A DNA stretch of 64,000 nucleotides, from contig JAFEMH010000162.1 in NCBI GenBank assembly GCA_022495995.1, positions 1 to 64,000 on the forward strand, written 5' to 3'. Origin of the DNA: Adenophora triphylla var. japonica. Lineage: Eukaryota; Streptophyta; Magnoliopsida; Asterales; Campanulaceae. The notes beneath the pieces are model-generated. The model was given only the letters and a program-made list of their open reading frames with translations. It did not search any database and was not told the origin of the DNA. Below, piece after piece: positions 33,521 to 44,404 of this stretch; the stretch's first letter is position 1, and the number at the start of each line of letters is the position of its first letter. The position numbers and the translations under genes are program-made.

Positions 33521-34032
33521 ATTAATAATTATTTTTACTAATTATTATGGTCATTAAAAGATTTTTGTGATAAACAAATAAACATAAGAGGTGGCAAAAA
33601 TTCATTAGAACACATATATTCACATGGATCACTACCCCAAGCAACATCTTCACCATTAAATACATCAAATATAAATGAATCCAATGATCCAAATTCATCC
33701 AGCAAAAACACAAATACACTTCCTTTGATTGGCTTTCTAATTTCACATGGATTAAATTTTAAATCAATCTGGACCATTAATAACACACATCCAATGGTCC
33801 AAATTTATCATAACAAAACCCTACCACATTCTTTTCCTCCCATTCTAGCTGCCTCCCTCATTCTCTCTCAATCACCGTCGCCTCCCTCATTCTCTCCCCT
33901 TCACTGCCATCACCGTCGCCCCCTCTCCCCTTCACTGCCATCACCATCGCCTCCCTCTTTCTCTCTCAATCACCCCCTCATCTCATCAAATCTGAGCCAT
34001 ATCAGACCCTCCCACCCCTAGATCTGCAATCC

Positions 34033-34398
34033 GCCTCCCCAAACTCCCTCAAACTTACCACCAACAAGAAGCGCTTCAGTTCCTGCATCGTCAAAGTCGA
34101 GCTCAACACCTCCCTAGTCATCAGCCTCAGCACCGGCCTCTCCCTCTTCCTCGGCCGCTTCATTTTTTTCAACTTCTAGAGAGAAAATGTTGCCAAACAA
34201 GTCCCCGAACAGAACGGCGTTACCCATTTCGAGGCTGGCGATAGCCGAGCCAAGGTGTATGTCAGCCTGCTAAAATTCAATGACCCAGTCGGATTTAACA
34301 TTGTGGATGTTCTTGCTTGGGGTTCAATTGGTCATATTGTGGCTTACTATATCTTGGCCACTTCCAGCAATGGCTATGATCCCAGCTTCTTTGGTTGA
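34033..34398 (+). pseudogene. psaG: Captured psaG (photosystem I subunit V) fragment in CACTA
   Basis: One frame from 34033 to the TGA at 34396-34398 encodes a PsaG-like mature protein: SLVISLSTGLSLFLGRF, then [22 protein letters not shown] and [10 protein letters not shown]. It ends with [20 protein letters not shown] and [13 protein letters not shown]. These match my memory of the plant PsaG family, a nuclear-encoded thylakoid membrane subunit that binds chlorophyll at the photosystem I periphery, including its exact C-terminus. A single in-frame TAG at 34177-34179 falls where Gln is expected in FFNFQREN, a C-to-T change. The upstream transit-peptide region is replaced by low-complexity TCTCTC/CACCGTCGCC sequence. 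No intron is visible. Its position inside the TIRs and TSD of the CACTA element shows capture. Confidence 0.88.
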
Positions 34399-34862
34399 TA
34401 TGCTTTTTGTAAACCTATATTAATATGTAATTGTTGCTTGGGATTTGGAAAGCTTTACCAAATTTTCTGACTTTGCTTTTGTTCAAATTTGAAAATATTG
34501 TGTAAATTTTTGAATCTGTATAGGTTATGTGTTAATTTTCTTGATGGAATTTGGTTTAATTTTGCTCAGTTGAAATTTGATTTAATTTTCTTGGTTGGAA
34601 TTTGTTTCATTGGACTTTGTTCATTATATTGGTGTGATGGTGATATCAGATGTGATTTGTTAAGTGATCAAAGTTGAAATGAAATGATATGTAAGGACTA
34701 ATTTGAGTATAAAAGAAGTTTAGGGGAACAAAGCGTAACTGTGAAATATCAAGGACTGATTTAAGATTAATAAAAGTTAAGGAACTGATTTGAGAATAAG
34801 AAAAGTTAAGGGACTGATTTAAATTGATTGACATTATAATTTGTTTTTGATAAAAATATTTA

Positions 34863-34864
<2 letters not shown>

Positions 34865-34945
<81 letters not shown>
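34865..34945. repeat. (AT)n microsatellite
   Basis: A nearly pure alternating AT run of about 75 bp, just inside the right subterminal region of the CACTA element. Confidence 0.95.
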
Positions 34946-34946
<1 letters not shown>

Positions 34947-35394
34947 AATATATATATAATTTTTTTTAATATAAAATACAAATTTAGCGACGGAAATATC
35001 CGTCGGGAAAGCCCTCAATAATTTGGCATATAAAAAAACAAAAAAAATATTGAAATTTTTTAACAAATATAGTGACGGAATAATCCGTCACTAATCCGTC
35101 ACTAAAATGGTTAAAAAATAAAACGACCGTTTAAATAGAGATGGAAAATCCGTCACTAATCCGTCGCAATATACTTTGAATTGATCGATTATTTTACGAA
35201 ATTGCCGACAGATTTTAAAACATCAGCGACGGAAATATCCATCGGTAATCAAATGGAAAATCGTCGGTATTCCGTCGAAAAATTTACCGACAAGCGTTTT
35301 AACAACGAATTTTAAACGTCGAAAATTCGTCGCTAATTTGATTTAGAGACGGATTTTGTGTATTTCGTCGGCAACTGTCTTTTTTCTTGTAGTG

Positions 35395-35397
35395 AAG
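35395..35397. repeat. CACTA target-site duplication, right (AAG)
   Basis: Follows the right terminus GTAGTG directly and matches 28632-28634. Confidence 0.85.
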
Positions 35398-35720
35398 AAA
35401 TCAGTAATTATCCATAAAATTTTCTTATTTGCCCTTTATCTCTCATCTCCTACTCTAATCATGACTCTTCTCCATGCTTGCTTTTAGTTCTCATCAGTCA
35501 CTTGCATTTATGGTCAAACAAATTTTACAATCCAATCCAAGTCATTCGAAATCAACCAATGAAGTAATTTAGAAATAAAAAATAGCCAATAAAAGGGGAT
35601 ATTTAGCCAAGAATGGAAAGAGATTTTCGGGGGGGGGGGTGTGGAGCATGCCGAGAAATTAATGGGAAGGAAGGAGAGGGAAATAAACTAATTACACTTA
35701 GAAATTAAGATGGAAGGGGT
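35398..35720. other. Gene-free flank between CACTA and TRIM-like element
   Basis: AT-rich sequence with one G tract of 11 at about 35629-35639. No ORF or repeat family was recognised. Confidence 0.4.
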
Positions 35721-35911
35721 TGTTGGGGTAAAACATAAAGTCACACATCTGCAATTGAGGAACTAATTATCAGGTATATAAAATCACCTACCCAATTCAT
35801 TAGTATTAAGCCTTTTTGGGGTTACCCAAAAATAAATTCGTTCGGGTTGGGCTCAAAACAGACAATATCATACTAATGTGGAGAGTGTTGGTGGTGATCA
35901 CGGTCCTAACA
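35721..35911 (+). repeat. Left LTR of the TRIM-like element (191 bp)
   Basis: TGTTGGGGTAAAACATAAAG to CGGTCCTAACA. It has a TATATAA-like stretch (GGTATATAAAATC, about 35773-35785). Confidence 0.7.
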
Positions 35912-35913
35912 AA

Positions 35914-35925
35914 TGGTATCAGATC
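35914..35925 (+). promoter_or_regulatory. Primer-binding site of the TRIM-like element (tRNA-Met type)
   Basis: TGGTATCAGATC, matching the common plant initiator-tRNA-Met PBS (TGGTATCAGAGC) except at one position, 2 bp after the LTR end. Confidence 0.75.
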
Positions 35926-36831
35926 CATAGTTCGGATGGGTCCGACCAGGTGGATCGTGTTTATGCGATTATGTGTGGGATTCCCCTTGTGTAACATTGC
36001 AAATGGATTCTTGCAATAGAAAGGCGTCCCGATGGTAGTAATCAGGCGAAGCGACCCGCGAACCATAGCGACGGTTGGTACAAGCTTTCGATACAGATTT
36101 CAGTACAGATTTTGGTATGTTGGTACAGATTTCGTGCAGATTTCATGGGGGCAGATTTCGTGCAGAATTTGTGCAGCAGGGGTATAGAGTAAGTGTAACA
36201 TAGATACATGGTTCATGAAATTTTATGATGTGGAGGACATTTAAAGACAGAGGGAAACTTGGTCTCATGAGCAGTGAGATAGCAAAGGTTGGTGGTTGCC
36301 TATTAACTGTGGGAGAAGTTAACTTGGTAGCTTGGGGGTAGGTTGTTGTACACCACATAGAACACTTCCGCAAGTGGTTCCTGGAGAGTCCTAGGTGAGA
36401 AGGTGGCGAAGCCAAGAAGACCACGTTGAGAAATGAAAATTGTCTCAAGAATTGGTTTGTCTATTGTGGGTTGATGGTTCATGTTGAATGACAATATGGA
36501 CATGAAGTCAACAACATCAACATGTACGGATCCACGAAAACTAGAGATGTGATTGGTTGCTTGGGAGATATGGAAGGGCTAAGACCATGTTAGAATGTTG
36601 TTGTCACATTTTTTATAGGTGGGTACTAGAAGACGGAGCGGGATATGGTTGCAAGGAGGATCACGGGGTAAAGACTCAAGGCATGGAATCCGGACAACAG
36701 GTTGAAGACTCGTTCACTTCAACTCATCTTGGTGACTTGGTGCAACCGCAAAAGGAATTTGCAACAATGATTGGATGTCATTCTCAGGTGGGAGTTTGAC
36801 AAAGATATTCACGGGAATTGAGGTGAGAGAT

Positions 36832-37125
36832 TGTTAGATTGTAAATTCAAAACCAAGAAGGAAAAAGAAATATAATTGAAGTAATTATATGATTCTTTGG
36901 GGCTTCTTGTTTGATTAAGATTAGGAAACAATAGTATTTCTAGGTTCCTATTTAAATAAGGAATCTCAAGGAGTCTTATAATTACTTCAACTTCATTTCT
37001 TTTTCCTTCTTCATTAGTATGAGGCTTTTTGGCGGTTATCCAAAAACAAATCCGTGCGTGTTGGGACCAAAACAGACAATATCGTACTAATGTGGAGAGT
37101 GGTGGTGTTGATCATGGTCTTAACA
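36832..37125 (+). repeat. Right LTR of the TRIM-like element with foldback segment
   Basis: TGTTAGATTG to GGTCTTAACA, 294 bp. Its 5' half contains a foldback: GAAGGAAAAAGAAAT...TGAAGTAATTAT at 36857-36895 is the inverse of ATAATTACTTCA...ATTTCTTTTTCCTTC at 36971-37009. This makes it longer than the left LTR and suggests a MITE-like insertion or rearrangement. Confidence 0.65.
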
Positions 37126-37238
37126 AGGGCAATTTGGTCAAGTGAAGTGAAGAAAAGGAAAAACGTCAAAAAATTTGCAAAAAGATTGCAATTTTAAAGC
37201 GACTTTTATATAGGAATGGTGGGAATATTATATAAAAG

Positions 37239-38218
37239 ATGAACTGCATAGAGTACTTCAGCCCAGAAACAAAAAAAATGACCCACCATAGTTCTCATTA
37301 TAGCTTGGGGATCGATGAAACATATATTCTCCTCTTGAAAAAGAGACTAGATGAAATGGAAATGGGGAGGAAGGAAGTGGATGATGATGATACCAGTGCC
37401 ACTCGTCCTTTCTCCCAGCGAATTAATGATCTACCTCCCAATCCTGCTCTTAAAATCCCAAGTTTTGAAAAATATGTGGGAATCACAGACGCACGAGACC
37501 ATGTGCAAAGTTTTGAATCCACCATGGCCCTCCTCACCAAGGCAGATGATATTCTCTGCAAGACCCTCGCGAGTACCTTCTCCGGAACAGCTTTATCCTG
37601 ATTCTGTGAACAAAAGAAGGGAAGCATCGATAGCTAGAAAATCATGAGCAAGAGGTTCCTGGACCACTTTACATCAGCAGGAAATAGAAAGAAAAGATTG
37701 ACAGATCTTGCTAACATTGAGAAAGGGAAGAATGAAACAACTCTGAGTTACTACAATCGATTCAGAGCCATGGAAGACCAAGTAGAGGAAAGCCTGACAG
37801 ACCGGGTGGTGATTGTTTGCTTTAACTCCGGACTGAGATCTGGACAGTTGATCTATGAACTTTAGGCCAGAGAGCCTAAGTCAAAGTCCGATTTGTACAA
37901 TGTGGCTTACACCATAGCAATGGCAGAAGAGAAAAGTAAAAAGAGGTCTGAGAAACCAGAAGCAGAGGCAGCTGGCGCTAACCAAGCTTCGAATGGAAGT
38001 GGCTAAAATGGGAAGAATAGAACTCGGGATACTGAAAAGCTGAGGTTTTTACCCCCCTCACCAAACCTATTACGGAAATCATGCAATTGGTGAATCTGCC
38101 AAATCCCCGACCGCTCGACAAAAGAACAAAATACACCCGTGATAGCTCCAAGTATTGTGCCTTCCACAAGGACCACGGACACGACACAGAGAATTGCATC
38201 TCCCTCAAGAGAATGATC
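37239..38218 (+). pseudogene. gag: Element E gag, 5' part
   Basis: Gag of the Retrotrans_gag type: NPALKIPSFEKYVGITDARD, then HVQSFESTMALL, FLDHFTSAGNRKKRLTDL and ETTLSYYNRFRAMEDQV. Near 38150-38200 is a zinc knuckle, CAFHKDHGHDTENC. There are in-frame stops near 37600, 37634 and 37863 and a frameshift around 38000-38100. The frame runs into the MITE at 38219. Removing the MITE and one TAA rejoins it to 39213. The normal role is assembly of virus-like particles. Confidence 0.85.
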
Positions 38219-38221
38219 TAA

Positions 38222-39209
38222 GGGGGTGTTTGGTTCGGCGAAATTGGCCATTCCGGGGCGGAATGGAATGGTCAATTCCGTTGACTTCATTCCTTCTGCC
38301 TGTTTGGTTCGTTGGAATGATTTTTTTTTCCATTCCCTACGGAATGAAAATTCATTCCTTGGAATGAAAATTCATTCCTTCCAATATTGGAAGGAATGAG
38401 GAATTCCCTTGGTGATGGAAAAAAAAAATTTGGACCAAAATACCCCCAAACCCAAACCACCCCTACCCCCTACCCACCCCCAATCAGCCCCTACCCTCCC
38501 CCCCACCCTACCCCCCACCCCCACCCCCACCCCCACGAAATTTTTTTTTTAATTTTTTTTCTGCCTACCCTCCCCCCCACCCTACCCCCCCCCCCCCCCA
38601 CCCCACGAAATTTTTTATTTTTTTTTTCTGCCTACCCTCCCCCACCCTACCCCCCACCCCCCACGAATTTTTTTTTTTAATTTTTTTTTCGCCTACCCTC
38701 CCCCACCCTACCCCCACCCCCTACCCCCACGAAATTTTTTATTATTATTTTTTTCTGCCTACCCTCCCCCCACCCTACCCCCCACCCCCACGAAATTTTT
38801 TTTTTTTTTTCCGCCTACCCTCCCCCACCCTACCCCCCACCCCCCACGAATTTTTTTTATTTTTTTTTCTCGCCTACCCTCCCCCCCACCCTACCCCCCA
38901 CCCCCCACCCCCACGATTTTTTTTTACTCATTTTGCATACCCCTACCTACCCCCCACCCCCACCCCCTCCCAAAAAAAAAAAAATTAAAAGGGTAAATTG
39001 GTCATTTTATATGCTTTCATTCCATTCCTATAATTTGTATTTTCAAACCAAACATGATTTGCCAAGGAATTGAATGACAATTCCATTCCATTCCGTGCCA
39101 ACCAAACGGAGGGGGTTGACCAGTTTTTTTCCATTCTAATTCCTTAAGGAATTCAATTCCATTGACAATTCCATTCCTTCACTTTTTTTCCACCGAACCA
39201 AACGGCCCC
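38222..39209. mobile_element. Tourist-like (PIF/Harbinger) MITE in gag
   Basis: Termini are GGGGGTGTTTGGTTCGGCG on the left and the near-inverse CACCGAACCAAACGGCCCC on the right, flanked by TAA at 38219-38221 and 39210-39212. TAA target duplications and a TTTGGTT-containing TIR are typical of Tourist MITEs. The arms are rich in GGAATG/CATTCC. The centre is a C-rich tandem array. At 988 bp it is long for a MITE because of that array. No transposase. Confidence 0.9.
38440..38960. repeat. C-rich ~60-bp tandem array in the MITE
   Basis: About eight units of CGCCTACCCTCCCCCACCCT followed by ACCCC/CCACCCC runs, CACGAAA and a T tract with AATT or ATTATT. Runs of up to ten C's are present. The strand is nearly free of G, and the complementary strand could form G-quadruplexes. 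Confidence 0.88.
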
Positions 39210-39212
39210 TAA

Positions 39213-39497
39213 AGATTGGTAGACGAGGGAAAGCTTGATCGCTATGTTATGAGAAAGGATAACAAGCGAAAAAGAAAGGATGACGACAACGATGACAAAG
39301 ATGATGAAAGGGAAGACAGACCTCCTAGGGCCAAGCTCCATATTATTAGAGAGGAAATTGTTTCCAACAAAAAATTGAAAGACCATATATACGAGCTAAG
39401 TAAGGTCTATCACATCCCCGCCTGGATTCATAAGGAAGAGGAAGTCATCAGCTTCTCCCCTAATGAACTAGCCGGAAGTCGCGCGGCTCTCGAATAA
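39213..39497 (+). pseudogene. gag: Element E gag, 3' part
   Basis: RLVDEGKLDRYVMRKDNKRK, a Lys/Asp-rich stretch, then RPPRAKLHIIREEI and SFSPNELAGSRAALE, ending in TAA at 39495-39497. It continues in the same frame into the protease region, so the stop is probably a mutation in a gag-pro fusion. It is the continuation of 37239-38218 beyond the MITE. Confidence 0.75.
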
Positions 39498-39500
39498 CCC

Positions 39501-40139
39501 TTGGTGATCAACGGGAGGATTGACAACTGTGAATCCGAGAGACTCCTCATAGACTCGGGGGCCTCCCGAGATATTCTGTATTACTCAACCTTCCTGAAGA
39601 TGAATCTGAATGATAGCATGCTGGAGCCATACTCTGGAAGACTAGAAGGCTTCACCAACCATAAAGTCAGCGCCATAGGGACAATTGACTTTTTGCTGGA
39701 AGTGGGGGAACATCCCTTCCGAGTAGAGGCCACAATAACATCCGTGGTCATGGATCTGGCAAGTGACTACCATGCCATCATAGGCATTCCAAGTCAAGGC
39801 AAACTTTGGTTGGTCACCTCCCTCACTCACCAACGAGTTAAATTCTCTACTCGTGATGGAGTCGAATGCGTGAGGGCGACCCCCAAAGACTTCTTGGAGC
39901 ATGTAATGAGGATCAGAAAAACATCCAGAAAGGTGGAGGTAGGCACGCCAGAGGAAAATATGAAAATCTCTAAGTGTGTAAAGACTACCAGCACCAGTTC
40001 TAGGCTGAATCGGATTTTTGAAACAGAAAACGAGGAACACATGATACTAAATATCCACAAAAATAATGACACAATTTTGTCCATCCCGAATATAACCCCT
40101 TATCTCGTCAGCGGCCAGAACTCGGGGGGCCAACCCTGA
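39501..40139 (+). pseudogene. Element E aspartic protease
   Basis: In the same frame as gag. LLIDSGASRDILY carries the catalytic D-S-G-A motif (near 39545-39583), followed by SDYHAIIGIPSQG (normally a LG.P motif). It would cleave the Gag-Pol precursor. The frame ends in TGA at 40137-40139 and continues in frame beyond it, so this stop is also likely a point mutation. Confidence 0.82.
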
Positions 40140-41293
40140 CTTGAGACAAGGAGAGCTATCGGACGTAGACAAACTAGTGGAGTGGAAGGCATAGACATAA
40201 ATGGTGAGGAAGGTAGAAGGCTTAAAGTGATAATCATTGAAACTTTGCAGTTTCTAAACGGTCCAGAAATGGAGCCTGTAGACGAATTGGAGGAAATTAT
40301 ACTCAATCCCGACTATCCAGAGCAGAAAATAAAAATTGGGGGCCAGCTCTCCCCGAAAGAAAGGGAGGAAATCATCACCCTTCTAAAAAATAATCTGGAT
40401 CTCTTTGCCTGTAAGGTCGAAGATATGAGATGGATAAAGGAAGAGATAGCTCTCCACAAGTTGGAAGTTGACCCGTCTGCTAAACCTATCAAGCAAATAA
40501 GGAGAATTTTTGCAAATGATAAGGAAGACGCAATCAAAGAAGAAGTGCAGAAATTACTAAGTGCAAGAATCATCAGGGAAGCAATCTACCCTGTTTTGTA
40601 GGCCAACGTTGTGATGGTCAAGAAACATAACGGGAAGTGGCAAATGTTTGTAGACTTCACAGATCTCAACAAGGCCTGCCCAAAAGACAGTTACCCTCTC
40701 CCCATAATTGACAAGCTGGTAGACTCCATTGCTGGACATAGAACTCTCAGCTTCCTAGACGCCTATTCTGGTTATCACCAGATAAAAATGGCTGAGGAAG
40801 ACATTGAAAAAACAGCCTTCCAGGAGCTGTAGGAATTTATTGTTACACTATGATGCATTTCGGGCTTAAAAATGCGGGCGTAACCTACCAACGAATGGTC
40901 AACAAAGTCTTTAGGGAACAGATAGGCCATAACATGGAAGCCTACATAGATGACATGGTCATCAAGACTAGGAGTGACAGTCACGCCCCAGACCTGGAGG
41001 AAACTTTTGACAATCTACGTGCTAACAACATGAAATTAAATCCAAGTAAATGTGTGTTTGGGGTGACAGCCGGGAAGTTCCTGGGCTTTATGGTATCACA
41101 AAGAGGAATTGAGGCGAATTCAAAGAAAATCAAAGCCTTGATTGACATGAAAGAACCTACCAGCATCAAGGAGGTTCAAAGATTGAATGGAAAAATAGCA
41201 GCCCTTGGGAGGTTTATTGCAAAGTCTGCGAAAAAATTACTTCCTTTATTCAAAGTTCTGAAGGGGAACAAGGGCTTCTCCTGGACATCATAA
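40140..41293 (+). pseudogene. pol: Element E reverse transcriptase
   Basis: DLFACKVEDM leads into RT. VDFTDLNKACPKDSYPLP is near 40650-40705 and FLDAYSGYHQIKMAEEDIEK near 40755-40815. GLKNAGVTYQRMVNKVF is near 40865, and the catalytic YIDDM motif is near 40941-40955. There is a TAG at 40599-40601, TAG and a frameshift around 40830-40850, and a TAA at 41291-41293. The catalytic Asp pair is intact, but the gene is broken. Confidence 0.87.
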
Positions 41294-42190
41294 TGCTCAG
41301 AATCATTCAAACAGTTGAAGGAGTACTTGGGATCCCCTCCTTTATTGAGCAGCCCTATCATGGGTGAAATGCCATATGTCTTCCTTGCAGCCACGGACCA
41401 CTCTATAGCTGTGGTACTAGTATGGAACGAAGGAACCACTCAAAAACCCATCTATTATGTCTCCAAGGCATTATTAGATGTGGAGAGCAGATACTTCAAC
41501 GCAGAGAATATAGCTTACGCCCTAGTCATAGCGGCTAGAAAGCTACGAGCATACTTTTCTGCACATCCCATAACTGTGTGTACGAATGCACCCTTTAAGA
41601 AGATCTTGCATAAATTGGATTGCTCAGAACGTCTCCTTAATTTGTCTATCAAGCTCAATGAGTTTGTTATCGGATACCAACCTAGGAAGACACTCCTAGC
41701 ACAGCCTCTGGTCGATTTTATGGTTGAAACCACTTTAATAGGTGAGTACGACCCCACCTCCCGTAAACGCAAAAAACCTGCGGGGGAAGAACCGACCATC
41801 GAGCTCCCATCCAACTGCTGTGTCATATACACATATGGTTTAGCCACAATGGAAAGAAGTGGAGCTGGAATTGTACTAGCAAGCCTTGATAGAGAGCACA
41901 CCACCCAAGACATAATCAGATTCAAGTTTCTTGCCTCCAACAATAAAGATGAGTAAGAGGCCCTGATATTTGGCATAAAGTTGGCTTCCTTCTATGGAGC
42001 AACTAAAATCGCTGCCTTCTGTGACTCCCAACTCGTAGTCAAGCAGATAAAAGGGGAGTATAACACTCAACATCCCATACTTATAAAGTATAAGGACCTC
42101 GTCCTATACATGACAAAAAAGCTGATTTCTTTTGAAATAAGTTAGATAGGAAGGGAGGATAATCAAGTGGCAGATGTTCTATCTAAATTG
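41294..42190 (+). pseudogene. Element E double RNase H region
   Basis: The first domain runs from FLAATDHSIAVVLVWNEG through KPIYYVSKALLDVESRYFNA to about 41740. The second, archaeal-like domain has GSGAGIVLA-type sequence (SGAGIVLASLDREH near 41855), FLASNNKDE, stop, EALIFGIKLA, then CDSQLVVKQIKGEY and EDNQVADVLSKLA near 42150. The first catalytic Asp of the second domain (usually in a DGA/DGS motif) reads YTYGLA here. A second RNase H is diagnostic of the Tat clade. Stops at about 41954-41956 and 42143. Confidence 0.8.
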
Positions 42191-43474
42191 GCAACTATTG
42201 ACTTGGCAGATCCTGACTCTAACCCACTCATAGTCTTTGCCGAAGAACCTGCCTACGAAAGACTACGAGTAATGCTACTAGATGGGGAGGAGAAGTGTTG
42301 GATAGATGACTATATGGACTTCATTGAAAAGAATCAACTCGCAGAGGATGAAGCACGTGCTAGACTTATCAAGAAGAAGTCAGTAAGGTTCACTGTGATG
42401 AATGGAATTCTCCACAGAAGATCATTCACAAAGCCCCTACTAAGGTGTGTCTATCCCAAGGAAACAAAAAATCTCTTGCCAGAAGTCCACGAAGGCATTT
42501 GCGGTGGTCACCCAGGGGCCAGAACCTTAGCTGATAAAATCATCACGCTAGGTTATAATGTCCAAACCTGAGAGATGACGTGCAAGCCTGCATAAGAAAG
42601 TGTGACAAGTTCCAGATATATGCTGACATTCCTAGACTTCCAGTAGTGGAACATACTCTCATAATACCTACGTGGCCATTTGGCATGTGAGGAATTGACA
42701 TCATCGGACCATTCCCCCCTGCCCGAGGTGATTGCAAGTATGTGATCGGGACAGTCGACTACTTCTCTAAGTGGATAAAGGCAAAGGCCTTAGCCAAAAT
42801 AACAGAGGAGAATGCAATCAACTTCATCCATGACTTCATTTGGTGTCGCTTTGGGGTACCTGCACACACTATTATATCAGATCATGGTCTTCAGTTTTCA
42901 AAGGCATTTACAGAAGAGCTGAACAGACTTGGAGACAGACACATCAAGTCATCAGTAAGCAGACCTTAATGCAACGGACAAGCGGAAGCAGGCAACAAGT
43001 TGGTGCTTACAACCCTAACTAAGATCCTTTAAGGGAGTAATGGTAAATGGTTGGACGAACTTTCCTTAGCCTTGTGGGCAGATCGCACAACCACCCGGGG
43101 GCCAACCGGGAAACCCCATTTGCACTAACCCTAGGTTTTGAGGCCATGTCACTAGCTGAGATGGCTATCCCTACAACAAAAACTCTAATTATGATGAGCA
43201 AGTAAACAACGTCAACAGGATCCTAGACCTAGTAGATGAAAGAAGACTAGCTGCTCAGATGAGGATGGTGAATTACAAGCAGAGGATCAAATCCTATCAT
43301 GACAAAAGGGTCAAAAAGAGAGTATTCCAAGTCGAAGATTGGGTACTTAGAAATATAGAAGCTACTGGTATAAAGGTAGAACAGAACAAGCTCTCCCCAA
43401 ATTGGGAAGTCCCCTACATCATCACTCAAGTTATCAGAGAAGGGACCTACAGAATGAAGACCCCAGATGGATAA
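42167..43474 (+). pseudogene. Element E integrase
   Basis: Zinc-binding N-terminus (VHEGICGGHPGARTLADKI near 42490-42540), then the catalytic core. VDYFSKWIKAKAL carries the first Asp (near 42755), IISDHGLQFSKAF the second (near 42875), and CNGQAEAGNKL the Glu (near 42975). The C-terminal part with WVLRNIEATGIK and LSPNWEVPYIITQVIREGTY is near 43340-43450. At least six stops and a frameshift (TGA for Trp near 42688, TAA before NGQAEA) disable it. Confidence 0.85.
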
Positions 43475-43726
43475 GAGCTGAAACATCCATAGCTGTCTGA
43501 TCATCTACGAAAGTATTATCACTAGTTTATAGTCTGTTTTTATGTAATAGATTAGTCGTTGTAAGTCTTTCCATTTATATTCAAGTAAAATAGGATTGTA
43601 GTTTGATGTAATCAGTTTTAGTTAATAAAGATTCAGTTTCAGCAAGAAAAATGACTAGCAAGACAAACTCTGAAAGATGAGGAGATCCCTCCTCGGAATC
43701 AAAGGGATAAATTCCCACCAATTTGC
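43475..43726. other. Element E post-pol spacer
   Basis: About 250 bp after the pol end (LSDHLRKYYH then stop, near 43494-43525) with no further coding similarity. Confidence 0.4.
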
Positions 43727-44120
43727 CTAAAACCTATGACCGAACAACCCTCCTCATCATAGAGAGGTAAAACATCAAAAATTATCTAAGACCTATGTCG
43801 AATGACCTTCCTCGGTATAGAGCGATAAAACATTCAAAATTACCTAAGACCTATGACCGAACGACCTTCCTCGGTATAGAGAGGTGAAATATCAAAAAAT
43901 TACCCAAGACCTATGACCGAATGACCTTCCTCGACATAGAGAGGTAAAGCATCAAAAATTACCTAAGACCTATAACCGAACGACCTTCCTCGACATAGAG
44001 AGATAAAATGTTAAAACTGTCTAAGACTCATGACCGAACGAACCTACTCGGCATGGAGAGACAAGCCCTCAAAAATGACCTAAGTTTTATACCAAGCAAA
44101 CTTTCCTCATCTTAATGAAT
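43727..44120. repeat. ~60-bp tandem array in element E
   Basis: Six to seven diverged units of GACCTATGACCGAACGACCT followed by TCCTCGGTATAGAGAGGTAA and AACATCAAAAATTACCTAA. It lies between pol and the antisense gene, comparable in position to the arrays of element C. Confidence 0.85.
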
Positions 44121-44404
44121 AAACTTGCAAATTATCTAAGTGTCTAGAGCGAACGAGCTTCCTCGGCTTAAGAAACCAATATCAAATGACGAGGAGACCC
44201 TCCTCGGCTTCTCAAGAAAGACGGGTCCTTAAGCAAAAGTGTACAAAACTTGAATCATTCAACATACATTCAAACATACAAGCAGCTCATATCAAAGCAG
44301 TAAAGTAAAGACGACGAAGAATTGAAAAAAGTCATTGTATTGACAAAGGAAGTTGTAGTACATTGAAGGCCTTATAATTACAACAAAAACAAAACAGAAG
44401 GACC

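Larger units (their letters stand above)
28635..35394. mobile_element. Non-autonomous CACTA (En/Spm) transposon carrying a psaG fragment
   Basis: Termini are CACTACAAGAAAAA on the left and its reverse complement TTTTTCTTGTAGTG on the right (14-bp TIR), with AAG duplications. Subterminal regions (28650-29040 and 34985-35370) are rich in CCGTCGG/ACGGA and GTCGCTAA-type motifs in both orientations, as expected for transposase-binding subterminal repeats. No transposase sequence was seen in 6.76 kb. The interior holds a ~150-bp tandem array, a hAT insertion, a TTTAGGGTAT-rich AT stretch, the psaG pseudogene and an (AT)n microsatellite. Confidence 0.92.
35721..37125 (+). mobile_element. TRIM-like short LTR retrotransposon (1.4 kb)
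   Basis: Two direct repeats with TGTT...TAACA ends bound 920 bp of non-coding interior. A PBS of the tRNA-Met type (TGGTATCAGA at 35914) lies 2 bp inside the left LTR, and a purine-rich GAATTGAGGTGAGAGA precedes the right LTR. The LTRs share about 110 bp at their 3' ends (AGACAATATC.TACTAATGTG) but differ in the 5' part. No exact target duplication was found (AGGGG against AGGGC). Confidence 0.72.

Noticed and set aside
33522..33786. Minus-strand ORFs of 74-82 codons beside the psaG fragment
   Set aside because: No recognisable family. Two overlapping frames give equally plausible peptides and the sequence includes short imperfect duplications. I could not support a second captured gene.
34646..35066. 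Minus-strand ORFs rich in Ile-Tyr
   Set aside because: Translation of the (AT)n microsatellite.
35629..35639. G11 tract as a quadruplex-based regulatory site
   Set aside because: A single homopolymer run with no further G runs nearby; also a common assembly-error site.
38387..38680. Proline-rich ORF of 97 codons
   Set aside because: It is a translation of the C-rich/T-rich minisatellite inside the MITE and ends in homopolymers.
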